Assembly: GCA_003255025.1 (NCBI GenBank)
Contig: QANY01000014.1
Span: 1-64,000 of the forward strand
Length of the DNA stretch: 64,000 nt
From: Datisca glomerata
Lineage: Eukaryota; Streptophyta; Magnoliopsida; Cucurbitales; Datiscaceae
Reading direction: 5' to 3'
The notes under the pieces: generated by a model
Told to the model about the DNA's origin: nothing
The model's input: the letters and a program-made list of their open reading frames with translations, nothing else
The model's database searches: none
Made by a program: the position numbers and the translations under genes
Shown: positions 22,729 through 33,899 of the stretch, piece by piece
Position numbering within the stretch: position 1 is the first letter of the stretch
How the letters are laid out: each line of letters begins with the position of its first letter

Positions 22729-22931
22729 ATGGGATCTTTGTCAAGCGTGTGCTCTCATGCTTTGCTTATTCTCTTCAACTATTATATTGTCTTGTCTTTC
22801 AACTGTCAAACCGTCCGATCTATTGCATGGTCCTGATCTCCTTCTTCTCGTTCTCACACGGTGGAGATCTTCTTGCTCCATCTTGATTGGTTCTCCTCCG
22901 TCCACGTGACACGGTGAAGATCTTATACATG
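22729..22931. repeat. Direct repeat, partner of 18869-19079
   Basis: Same order of words as 18869-19079, ending GAAGATCTTATACATG versus GAAGATTTTATACCTG. Both keep a CACGTG core. Confidence 0.7.
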
Positions 22932-24740
22932 TTCCTTTACTATTCATATAAACTACAAAATTTTCAACCGAAATTAAGATAGAATAGATTGATCAATCTA
23001 ATCTATCATAGTTTAAATGTTAAACATGATGTATTCAATTTATTTTACTATTAAAAGAAATATACATTCTTTTGTTTTTTAAATCAAAGTGTAAATACGT
23101 TTAGTCATATGTTTTGGATTGTCAAATTACTTTTTTTATATTTGGCCAAAATAATCGAATAACAAATAGACCATGTGATCGACTATTAATAATAATTCTT
23201 TTGAAGAGGAACCAACCAACGATCATGGTCATCATCCTCATCAGGTACCCTAAAAAGGACAAAATGTCTGAGCAAATCACATAAAAAATCCCCATTGGAA
23301 AAAGCTGAGACTTTCTCATTTCATTTCATTATTAAAAACAAAGTATATTAATTAATTATTGTCTCTGTTCGAATGGATAAGATTTTCTCTATTTTGATGC
23401 AATTAACTTCGTATGTACAAACACTTCATGTTTAAAAACAAAACTGTAGAAACACGGTTCACTCTCTCATGCCGTGAGGTATGTAATGGCATGAATGTCG
23501 TATATTTTATCTGTCAAATATCACCTGTTAGATCAGATCAAAGCAATCTCAGTCACTGATCATAAAATGAGGGAAAATGTAATCTACCGGTTGCAGGTTA
23601 ATTAAGCTTTCAAAGGAAGCTTCCTTTTCTTCTTTGTGGAAAGCTTCCGTTGGAAGCTTAAGCTCAAAAAAAATTATCAAGCTCTCTCTCTCTTCTTCTG
23701 GGCTCTCTCTTTCTCTTCGGCAAGAAGTTCATCTTCCTAGCTCTTGCTCGTCGTCGTTCCTTTTCCTCCGTTGTCATCTCTCTTTCTCACTCTTTGGCAA
23801 GAAGTTCGTCTTCCCAGCTCTCACTCATCGTCGTTGTTTTTCCTCCATTGTTGGCTCTCTCTCTCTTAGTCTTCAGTTGGTGCTATCTCTCTCTCTCCCT
23901 CTCTCTCTCTCTCTCTATTTATCGTCGCTACTCTCTCTCTCTCTCTCTTTCAGCTTAAAGCACTAATGTCTATTTTCTAATTTGCATGTATATTTTTTAG
24001 GCAGAAATTTGAAATTATTATTATGGATATTATTCTTATTTGCAGAAAAAAGGAAAGGAAAGTTCAAAGATCCTTTGCACATTTCTGAGGCTTATGTTAG
24101 AAATAGTTTAGTTTTGTTGAATTGGACTAGTAGTAGTTGGTTTTTGGTTTACACTCGTTGATATGCACCTGCCTTGGAAGTTCAATAAAAATGACAGTAA
24201 CAGTTAACAAACATCTGAATTTCATTTACTTCTAGGTAGCTACCATTTCACAATCTAATCAAATTGATAAAAAATTACAACTAATTACTTCATAATTATT
24301 CTATGAAGTGACACTAGAGCGAAGATGGTAGAAGATATTCCTGGGGGTGAAGGCTGAGATAGAGAGAGAAGGTGTGAGAGTTGGTGAGGGAAAGGAAGTG
24401 TTTGATGAGAGAAATTTAGGGGATGGGATGGTATGGTTTAGGAGTTATAGTAATGAGGGTGTAGAGACAAGTGTGGGTTTGGGTTTAGCATTGGTAGAGA
24501 GAATGAAATGGGAGGAAGAGAGGATGGGCTAGGTTGGTGGGGATGATAGGAAAGTGAAAGTTAAGAGAGAATATGTGTTTGGCGGAGTCACTGAGTGGAG
24601 ACATTTTGGTTCTTATTTGTTGGTGGAGAGGTTTGTAGTGAAAAGAATGGATGAGCGTTTGGTTTTTACCTATGATTTTAGACACTCTCATCAAATCAAA
24701 AGCAAAAGGGAGTGAGTATTAGTAAAATTTGATTATACTA
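22932..24740. other. Intergenic with CT-rich and palindromic patches
   Basis: No gene recognised. 23605-23665 holds closely spaced inverted AAGCTTCC/GGAAGCTT words. 23690-23955 is CT-rich (CTCTCT runs near 23885-23950), giving a spurious Ser/Leu frame. The frames at 24347-24694 look non-coding. Confidence 0.45.
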
Positions 24741-24753
24741 AAATATATTTCAG

Positions 24754-27700
24754 ATGGCTAACACAAATGTGAACGCGAATAAGGCAAAAAAGGGTTTCTT
24801 TGTATACTTGTAATTAATTAATGTGATCATCAATTCAATGTTACATATTTTCATATAAATTGTTGCAATGTTAATGTGGTTGTTTAAAACTAAAACAGTG
24901 TGAAAGAATGAGCTAAAATGAGGGCGGCATGTGAAAAGATTAGTCGTCATGAAGTAAGTATATTTAAACAAACATTACATTATAACATGGAATTGATAAA
25001 TTTTGATGTAATTTAAATAAGTTTGTGATATGCAGACGCGAAAAGATCTAGTTTTAAAGTGTAATAGTATGACGAAGAAAGCGGCACTCAATTATTTGAA
25101 GAAAATTGAAATCCATGCCATTGAAAGAGGAATGGAACAACCCGGTCCTAGTTATCTGAGAAGGCCTGTCTTTAAACATAAGTTGCTCACACACTGTACA
25201 TCAGAGAAATTTGTGGATTTTTTTGCAAATTTCGATGAGGGGAAGATATTAAATGCCAGAAGTTGAAGAGGAACTTCTTGCAGCAGATATTAGGTTGCTT
25301 CCATCCAGCCACTTGCACATTGAATGCCCATGGGTCGGCATTCAAAGTGACCACAAATGATGTGACTTCTATACTGGGCATCTTTTATGGTGTTGAGGAG
25401 CTCAAAATCGATGGTGATGTGAATGAGATAAAAGATCTAAAAGCTAAGTGGGTGAACGCCTTGTCGAAATTCTTAAATGAGGAGTCTGACAGTGCTTATT
25501 GGAGGCAAGCATTTGTGCTATACACAATCACAGTTTTGTTATCTATTCGATCAAGACCAATCGTCACTCATTCATGGTTGTACGTTGTGAAGTCACCTGT
25601 GATCATCCAACAGAAGAATCGGGCTTCTGCTTGTTTTAAAGCTTTTATGGATGGTGTGGCGAGGTATCAAAACAACCTCCACGATACCGGATGCTTGTTA
25701 TTTATACTTGTAATATATTTAGTGTACATTAGTATTACTTTCGCATTATAGTATATGTATATTTGCTAATAGGTTCATTTAGATGCAGCTGTTTTACTTG
25801 GAGATGTTGGCATGTGCTGCTAACTATGTTTACTTGAACCAACCTTCGCCGCTAAGGTGGAACGACAAGGCCGTTGCAAAAAAGATTTATTTTAAAAAAT
25901 CAAAGGTAGGAGAAGCTTGGCCTAAAAGTTGTGCCATAAGCGTTTGAGAATATTGTAAATTTGGTTGGTTATATTACCATTGATTATTTATTACTCACAT
26001 ATATTTGTATTATGTAGATCGATACAACCGCACAAGCCGTTCTGGGCGACCGCGAACGTAAACACGTTCGCGAGGATGTGTGTGCAGATCTACCTGAAGA
26101 GCAAGCCGTTGGGTTAGGTGCTTTAAGTGCACAAGTGATCACTCTTCAGGTGGAGTCTAACTCCATGAGGGGGGATATTTCACAATTAATGGCGGTCCAT
26201 AGAAAGATGATGGTTGTCCAAGAGAATATATGCACAATAATGGCGAGTCTTTTGGAACGGGACACTGGTAAGTCTCAAGCCCAATATGACGAGCCGCGCG
26301 TCACCCCGACTCAAGGTAAAAAATAATGAGATTTTTATGAGGATATGAGTCCCTCCCGCGAAGAAGAGCTACTGGTCTCTTCATCACCTTTATGTAAAGG
26401 TGATAATGATGAAAGGTGCATCCAATTGGATGCTTCAGACATTGCATTTGTTGACCTGCTATTGGTTAGGAAACCATCTATGACTGGAACAATGAAAGGA
26501 CGTCAAAAGGTATTTTATTCAGTTTATTTGTATTTCATCTTTTATATATATATATATAGTTAGATTATAACATGTATAATCTAACTATTAATCTAACACC
26601 TTACTTGCGACTGTGTTTTGGTAGGGTAAAGAAGTCTTGTCCGAGTCTACTGAAAACCAATTCCCGATGAAGTTACGAAGCACTGGGGAGAGGAAAGATG
26701 GTCCTCTACGCAGTTCACCCTATTTGAAGGGTAAACCGATCACTAAACACAATAAGAAGTTATTTAAAGTGGGTTCTTACATGTTGCATGACCCACTAGA
26801 AGTGAAAGATGAGCATTTAGTGGAGTATATTTTGTAGAAAAGATTGGAGGATAGGTAGTAGTCACACTAATCTAACAAAATTTGACACACCATCACGACC
26901 AAATTTTGATTAAGTTTGTCTTTTATTTGTCTCTTGTAGTGAGATTATCATAAGACATTCTGGCCTCCATGCTAAAGAGAGAGACCTAAAGACTCTCGGT
27001 CCAGAAAATTGGCTTTGGTCGGACCTTACAGACTTGTTTGTCAGCATTTTGACCTTGGAGGCTCGTCGTGCGTCGATGAGCAACCGATTCTGATTTCTTC
27101 CCACATTTTTTGTTATGAATATCTACTACTCAATATCATCCTTATTTTAGGTTTGTATGTACATTGTGTATCATATTTTTGTTGTGCCGCTGCAGAGTCA
27201 ATGTGTTTCAAAACTAGTAGAGCTTCCTAATTTTATAAGGAAACACAAGATCGAGGATAGATACGCACCAACGCTTGACCTAGAAACTACGGTAAACAAA
27301 TTTAATGCAGTTAAGATATTAAATGTTGACTTAGTATGATTGTGTAAATGTATTGTGTATTCTAGATCTGTATTCCGACACAATTCTGGTACACGATGGT
27401 CGAGATCATTCGTTTATGGCCAAGATCTCCACCATGGACGAGAAAGTTACTGTAAGGGACATCTTGCCAAATGGTTGACTTAACGCGGGGCGGACCGAAA
27501 AGATAAAAAAGATTCTATGTTCTAACCCCTCATCATGACATGTAATTTGTCTTATAGCATGTGTGAATTTAACATTGATTATATTTTTATATTTTGTGAA
27601 TGAAATTGTAGTTAGAAGGTATGGACTTGATATTTGGGCCTAAGCTCATAGATTTGTTGCCCCCGCCAACAACCTTCTCTTCATTCAAAATTTCAAGGGC

Positions 27701-28505
27701 GCCCCAAGTGGTCACCCAATCAAATGGGTAAGTTCACTGATCGCGAATTTGATTGAGCTTCATTCACCCTTTAATGATGCACTTATTATTACGTTTGTAG
27801 GAGTGATTGTGGTATGTGGGTCTTGAGATATATGGATGACATCAGGGCATGAATTGTTGTCGACTATCGTTCCCAGGTAATTTGTAAGATATTGTTAAAC
27901 TTGAGAGTTTTGCTTTTTATTTGTTATAGTTTCAAGTTCTTTTAGTTCTATAATTGAGAATTTCTGATTGCTTTGGATTTGTATATTTGTGGTTATCATT
28001 GCTGGTTATTTGTTAGGGTTTCTTTAGTTATGTAATTGGGATTCTTTTGATTTTTCTGAACTTGCTCGTTTGTGGCTGTCGGTATTGAATTTGTTGAGGT
28101 TGAGGTGTTTGGTGAATATTCAAGCCTTAGATGTTACTATTGAATTTATTGAGGTGTATGATAGTTTGGTGAATGTTACAGTTAGGCTTCTCTTAGTTTG
28201 TAAATTGAAATTTTTTTATTGTTCTAGATTTGCTCATTTATGGTTGTCGATGTTGAATATGTGGAGGTGTATGATAGTTTCTTCAATATTGAGAATATTT
28301 TTATAGGAGTATAAATCTCACGATCTTCGGTGTAACATTTTGTTGAAGATCGTCAACCATCCTTGAAACATCTCGTATGATATGCTACATGATAACGTTG
28401 ATCAATTTTATAATACAAACTCATTTATCTCGGAGACTCGGCTATCACTGAAGATGAGTCCTACTTTAAAGCAAAGACTTGAGAAGAGGAAAAAAATAAA
28501 GGGAT
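24754..28505 (+). pseudogene. Ulp1-type (C48) cysteine protease gene, decayed, multi-exon
   Basis: Plant Ulp1-like genes of this type, often carried by Mutator-like elements, have a long N-terminal region and a C-terminal desumoylase-like domain. Possible start MANTNVNANK at 24754. The block from 25036 (DFFANFDE, then LKRNFLQQILGC, then WRQAFVLYTITVLL) is split by a frameshift near 25255. GCLLFIL joins LFYLEMLACAANYVYLNQPS across an intron (about 25710-25788). Further exons lie at 26018-26325, 26345-26512 and 26625-26836. Protease motifs are LGPENWLWSDLTDLF (about 26995), then QSNG at an exon end (27729) joined to SDCGMWVLRYMDDI (27802), the catalytic DCG. In-frame stops include those after GKK near 26326, and one at SNRF/FLPT near 27095. 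The last exon is probably 28312-28505. Confidence 0.65.
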
Positions 28506-28524
28506 AGATAATATTGTATTACAT

Positions 28525-28780
28525 TATTGTGTCTTATTTTTATGTTCTTGTTCAAACACTCACCCATTTGACATTTCTAAAAAACATCTATGAGCTAGAT
28601 GTTATTGAAGAAAACAATAACGACGGTGCAATAAATTTTGAAAATGGACATCTTCATACGCTTTGAAATTTATGACCCAATCGTTATTGTCTTCTTCAAT
28701 AACATCTGGCTCATCAAATTTTTCAGAAATGTCAAATGGGCGAGTATTTGAACAAGAACATCAAAAAATAGGACACAATA
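28525..28780. repeat. Near-perfect foldback, two about 99-bp arms
   Basis: Arms 28525-28623 and 28682-28780 are reverse complements at roughly 88-90% by eye, with a loop of about 58 bp. Matching words include TGTTCTTGTTCAAA, CCCATTTGACATTTCT and GATGTTATTGAAGAA. Transcription would give one long hairpin. Confidence 0.85.
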
Positions 28781-28799
28781 AATTTTTGTAATTTATTAT

Positions 28800-28985
28800 G
28801 TACAAGGATGATAAACAGATTTTGTATATTATTGTGTACAACTATAAATAAAAGGGGTTTTTGTAAATTATCGTGTACAATGATGATAAATAGATGTTGC
28901 AGAATTATTTTGTACAGTTATAAAATAACAGATTTTGCAGAATTATTGTGTATTGTTATAAATAAGCAGGTTTATAAATATTTGG
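28800..28985. repeat. TTATTGTGTAC short repeats
   Basis: Four imperfect units of ATGATAAACAGATTTTGCAGAA and TTATTGTGTACA type, with period about 40-45 bp. Confidence 0.6.
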
Positions 28986-29179
28986 GCAATAACATTCTAA
29001 AAAACTATGAAAACAAGTTAATACATAAATGTACATTTATTGCGGCGGGGGATACGGAAAATTATACTAGTATGGGATGTTTGTGTTGTACATAGGGTAC
29101 CCACCTTGTGCGTTGAATGGTGAATGGGTACGCACCTTGCACATTAAATGGGGACGCACCTTGTGCGGAGACCCCTGTT

Positions 29180-29392
29180 GCGTATGCACCATGCACATTA
29201 GATGGTGCTCGATCATCATTACTATAGTCTGACATCGTGGCATGCAGATCGATCAGTAATTCTGGACATATCCATTTGTTATGTCCAGTGTTCTTACAGT
29301 AGCCACATCAACGAGTGGTTGGTCGTGCTTTACTAGAGCTAGCACCTTGGCTGCCCTTCGCTTTCATAATTACCGGGTCTTCACCGGGGACT
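29180..29392 (-). pseudogene. CCHC zinc-knuckle fragment, probably MULE transposase C-terminus
   Basis: The minus frame reads GEDPVIMKAKG, then SSSKARPTTR, a stop, then CGYCKNTGHNKWICPE. This C-x2-C-x4-H-x4-C knuckle preceded by basic sequence is typical of the C-terminus of MuDR-type transposases. A retrotransposon nucleocapsid is the alternative. No transposase core is present. Confidence 0.5.
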
Positions 29393-29454
29393 ATTTTAAT
29401 CTCTACACAATCCTTGTGTACACACCTTGGCTGCTCTTTTAATCTCTACGCTAT

Positions 29455-29650
29455 ATATAACAAGCGTTTAGGGCCTACCGATGGTGTTTGGGCCCTAAAC
29501 GCCATATATAACAGGCGTTTGGGCATGACCATCAGGCGTTTGGGTGTTTAGGCGTTTGGGCGTGACCATCAGGCCCCAAATGCCATTCATGACTGGTGAA
29601 TCGCCAGTCCTGAATGTCGTTTGTGGACTGCTGATAGCATTTGGTTCTAA
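29455..29650. repeat. GCGTTTGGG dispersed repeat, copy 3
   Basis: Contains GCGTTTAGGGCCTACC, TGTTTGGGCCCTAAACGCCA, ATCAGGCGTTTGGG twice, and TGACTGGTGAATCGCCAGTC. It is the same family as 2645 and 16150. Confidence 0.8.
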
Positions 29651-30055
29651 TACTCCACATTATGCATAAAAAACTTGGTTGAAAAAATTATTTATAGTTT
29701 AGGACCAATAAAATGTTTGGATAGATTGACATTTTATAAGCGCGAGACGAACCATAACATAAGAGGCTAATCTACTCTTCGTAGAATCCAATTGGATAGC
29801 TTGACAGTTTGTAAATGTTATCATTAGACTCCAGTTTCAAATTTTAAATACCGATTCGACATAACCTCCCTATAAATATTAGTTCACCACAATATTAATT
29901 AAATATTTATATCCATAATATGTCAAACGTCTATCATGCAATGTCATGCAACTTTGACAAATTTATAATCCAAAACTAAACTTAGAATCCAAACCGAACA
30001 AACAAAAAATCTAAAAAAAAACATAGAATCTAGCATATTCATATTCACAAAAAGT

Positions 30056-31205
30056 TTATATCAACTTTGACAAAACATCATGGTGCAACTTTTCTCTTTT
30101 TCTACAAAGCATTGTACGTCCTTCATGTTCTCGTTCCGATTTAATATCCTCATTGGTGTCGTCATCATGGTCGTCTTCATCATCATTAACTGAATCTTCA
30201 CCATGGTCATCATCTTCATCAACTTCATCATCATCACTCTCATGCCTGCTTGCTTGAGTTTCATACATGTGCAGGCATCTTTGCAACTTCGCCTACAACT
30301 GTAAATATTCAGTATATTTTAATTTCAAACTACAAAATAGATAGGGAAAAATCGTAAGTTAACAATTTTCTTATCCCTTTTTCATTGATGCTTTGGCCTT
30401 TATCATCGTCTTCATCATCACCTCACATGCGCTCAACATTTTCTCGAATAACAGCTTGTTGAGAGGGTCAATCATGCGCATCATGCCTGCCGCGCACATC
30501 ATCGGTGTGTGCATTAACCGAATTGCACGTTAATATGATATTGAATGACTAAATAATAAATATTAACTCATAACTCACATAATCGACTTCAATTGATGGA
30601 AGACCCCAAACTGGAACATCATTTGGAATGTAGACCAACTCATTAGCACCATCTGGCAGTGGTAACTGAATCTGCCACGATGGTAGTGGGATGTCAACTA
30701 CTCTTATATCATCAACGGTCGCTCTAGCTGACCCTGATGCTCCTAGTAGCGCTGTGGCTATTGCGGTTGTTGATGCTTCTGCCTATACATAATAGATTAC
30801 AAAATTACATTGTATAACAAGATGCGTAATCTCCTATATTTAAAAACCACTTAAAGATGTTTAGCACCTGCAAAGATGAATATGCCCCATCATAGTTGTA
30901 ATACAACCACTTTTTACGGAATTCATCATATGTATCTTTTCTTTCGCCATCTACATCCTGGATAAAGTGTGTCGCTCTAGAACCTCCAAGACACCAGACA
31001 TATCCTCTTTGGTGAATGGTTGATCACATAGCATTGAATTTAGGGGTCTGTAAGGGATATACTACGTCTCGGTTCCCAAACTCTATCGTGAGACGCGCTC
31101 ACCCAAGTACCATGCTCTTCCAGCAAGTTCTTGCAGCAAGATTCTCATGGTGATAGGATTATACCGTCGATGCAATAGTTAAGCAAGTATGTACGTTCTC
31201 CCCAA
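30056..31205 (-). pseudogene. Plant mobile domain (PMD) gene, 3' part (separated by inversion)
   Basis: From the breakpoint at 31205 leftward on the minus strand, frames read GERTYLLNYCIDG, then AWYLGERV (about 31095-31118), then THFIQDVDGERKDTYDEFRK ending in TTTGCAG/gtgc (about 30868). Further exons hold PLPSWQIQLPLPDG and VPVWGLPSIEVDY (30590-30785). An acidic C-terminal exon (30056-30286) holds DDDEVDEDDDHGED. AWYLGERV is typical of the region after the plant mobile (aminotransferase-like) domain. The N-terminal part lies on the opposite strand at 46487-48214. Stops and frameshifts indicate a pseudogene. Confidence 0.6.
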
Positions 31206-32583
31206 TCTTGAGGCATAAGCAATCACTTTACCATGTTGCATAAGCTTACAACCAAGACCCTTCTTCGAACCATCACTGTAAACCACAAACCCTTCATTAC
31301 ATACAGGAAGTGTTAAGATTGGGGCAGTTGTTAAACGCTCCTTCAACTCTTAGAAACTCCGTTCGCACTCCTTGGACCACTGGAATTTCACATTCTTCCT
31401 CGTTAACTGAGTTAATGGTGAGGAAAATTTTGAAATCTTAGCCCGCTAATCCCAAAAAGCTACGAACTTCACCAACATTAGCCGGAGCTGGCCAACTTTT
31501 AATTGCTTCAATCTTGTCGGAATCAACTGTTATACCTTCTTTTGATATGATGTGCCCCAAAAATGGTACCCTATCCAACCAAAACTCACTTTTCTTAAAC
31601 TTGGCAAATAACTCCTTCTCACGGAGGGTTTCCAGCACCATCCGGAGGTGTTGCTCATGCTTCTCCTTAGAGCGAGAATAAATCAAAATGTCATCAATAA
31701 ATATAATGACGAATTGATCTAAGCATTCTTTAAAAACATGGTTCATAAGATCCATAAATGCTGCAGGGGCATTCGTCAACCACGGTATTACATGAAATTC
31801 ATAATGCCCATATCGAGTACGAAACGTAGTCTCAGGGATGTCTTCTTCTCTGACTTTCAATTGGTGATACCCAGAACGAAGATCAATCTTGGAAAAATAA
31901 CTTGCACCTTGAAGTTGATCGAACAAATCTTTAATTCTCGGCAGTGGGTATCTATTCTTGATAGACACCTTGTTTAGCTCGCGATAGTCAATACACAGCA
32001 TCATTGTTCCATCCTTCTTCTTTACAAACAAAACAGAAGCATCCCATGGGGAACAACTAGGTCGAATGAATTTCTTATCCAATAGTTCGTGCAACTAGAC
32101 TTTGAGTTCCTTGAGTTCAGTCAGGGCCATACACTAGAAAGCTTTAGATATTGGGGCTATAACAGGCATAAGGTCAATGACAAAGTCAATTTCCCTATTC
32201 GGTGGTAGACCTGGTAGATCATCGGGAAACACATCAACAAACTCTTGAACTATAGGTACATTTTCTATAGAATGACCTTCTTCTGGAAATTCTATCAAGG
32301 ATGTTAAGTACCCTATACATCCTTTATTCAACAATCGCCAAGCCTTCATCGTAGAGATAAAATGACTACGAGGTTTTGACTTAGCTCCCACAAAATGAAA
32401 ACTGGACACTCCTGGAGGTTGAAATAACTCTTCTTTCTCATGGCAGTCAATAGTTGAATAGTGCTTCGATAACCAATCCATCCCCAAAATAATGTCAAAG
32501 TCATGGACTTCCAAGATGATAAGGTCGGCTGACAGTACGTGCTCTTTTATCACTAATGGATAGTCTTTTATAACTCTACTCAC
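31206..32583 (-). pseudogene. Gypsy pol: RT and start of RNase H (element A)
   Basis: The frame from 32583 carries DFDIILGMDWLSKH, the end of the protease region and linker. From 32094 the RT shows [18 protein letters not shown] (KNRYPLPRI), a DLRSGYHQL block and the catalytic [18 protein letters not shown] is preceded by a damaged VIPW where MPFG is usual. RNase H begins near 31340 ([25 protein letters not shown]). Stops separate 32134 from 32094, and another follows at 31437. Confidence 0.85.
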
Positions 32584-32599
32584 CTCCAGAACCTTCCCC

Positions 32600-32770
32600 G
32601 AAGGTGTAGATACATAAAATCATGCCTCTAAAAATATAAATGGCAACCCTAATTTTTGAGCTAGCAAAGGTTTTATGAACGAATGAGTAGTACCAGAATC
32701 AAACAAAATACAAGCAACCATTTCATATACAAAAATAGTACCTGAAACAACAATCAGGGAGTTATCAGCG
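32600..32770 (-). pseudogene. Gypsy aspartic protease region (element A)
   Basis: Minus frame with LFDSGTTHSF, the retropepsin active site with D-S-G kept, followed by KPLLAQKLGLP. A stop lies downstream near 32625 (EAxFYVSTPSG). Confidence 0.75.
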
Positions 32771-32779
32771 TCCTCTTTA

Positions 32780-33783
32780 GCCATCACAAACACTCGAGCC
32801 TGGGTCTTCTTCTAGTCATTGTTGTTGTAGGTGTTCCCGTCATAGTCTTTAGCAAGGTGACCACGTTTGCTGTGCCTGAAACACAAGCATGTACCCATAC
32901 GACATTCACCAAGGTGTTCCTTGCCGCACTTCTAACATGTCCTTCTTGACTGCTTTCCTTGTTGGTTTTTATTATCGTTTCCACCGCCAAATTTCCTTTT
33001 CTGATTGTCCCCCTTCCAGAAATCTCCTTTAGAATTGCTTCACTTATGCTTCCGACCACTTATATGGAATTTTTTATGATTTGGGTCTAAGCATTGTACT
33101 CTTTCCACTAACAATGCTTTGTTGACCACTCCATTATAGGTAGCAAGCTCGAACGGAATCACTTCTTACTTGATACTGGATCTCAACCTTTCCTCAAAGA
33201 GTCTAGCTTGACTCTCTTCCGCTGCCACCAAATCTGGAGCAAACTTCATTAATCGTGTAAAATTTGCTTCATATTTAGTGACGGTTTTACTTCCTTACTC
33301 TAGCTTATCAAATTCTCTCTCATTTTCTTGTCGAGCACTTTTTGGGAAATAATGATTGAAAAATTCGTTCTTAAACATATCCCAAGTGAAGACCTCAACA
33401 TCATTTTCATTTTGGTGTTTAATTAGTCGCCACCAATCGTACGCATCTCCCTGTAACATGTAAGAAGCGAAGTCAACTTTATCTGCATCAGTGCACTTCA
33501 CAATAATGAATGCTTTCTCCATCTCAGTAATCCATATTTTAGCTCTAAGTGGGTCGGTAGTTCCTTCAAAAGGTGGTGGAGATAACTTCTTAAATTCAGG
33601 AAATTTATGTTGACCATATTGCGGAGGGGCCACATTTTGTTGTTGAGCTTGTCCTAACGCAGCTATTGCTTGCATAAATGTTTCCAAAGTCAACGGGATA
33701 CCATGTTGATCGTTCCTCGTCTCATTAGCGTTCACCCCAAATGGTTGACCATCAATACAATTTTGAGCGTTCCTAGGAGGCAT
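32780..33783 (-). pseudogene. Gypsy gag (element A)
   Basis: Starts MPPRNAQN at 33783. The gag core (FEGTTDPLRAKIWITEMEKA, then YMLQGDAYDWW, then FKNEFFNHYFP) is open to 33295. It continues in other frames with ANFTRLMKFAPDLV and a degenerate nucleocapsid knuckle (CLCFRHSKRGHLAKDY, last Cys replaced by Tyr) near 32840-32890. Several stops. Confidence 0.85.
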
Positions 33784-33883
33784 TCAAGAGATTGCGAGAA
33801 GACCTCTTGTGGCGTGACTCAGTAGCTTTTCCTCCTTTTAAATTAGAAAAATTTTATGAAGTCTACAGAATCTTCTAAACCTT

Positions 33884-33896
33884 GACTCTGATACCA
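33884..33896 (-). other. Gypsy primer-binding site (element A)
   Basis: Minus strand TGGTATCAGAGTC, three bases inside the LTR end at 33900. Initiator tRNA-Met type. Confidence 0.85.
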
Positions 33897-33899
33897 AAC

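Noticed and set aside
22691..22947. Overlapping 72- and 68-codon frames on both strands
   Set aside because: They fall in one copy of a direct repeat; the other copy at 18869 has no matching open frame.
23634..23966. 110-codon Ser/Leu-rich frame
   Set aside because: Driven by CT repeats; no signal peptide logic and no conserved motif.
30061..30264. Met-rich minus frame (MMMKLMKMM)
   Set aside because: Shadow of the acidic PMD C-terminal exon in an adjacent frame.
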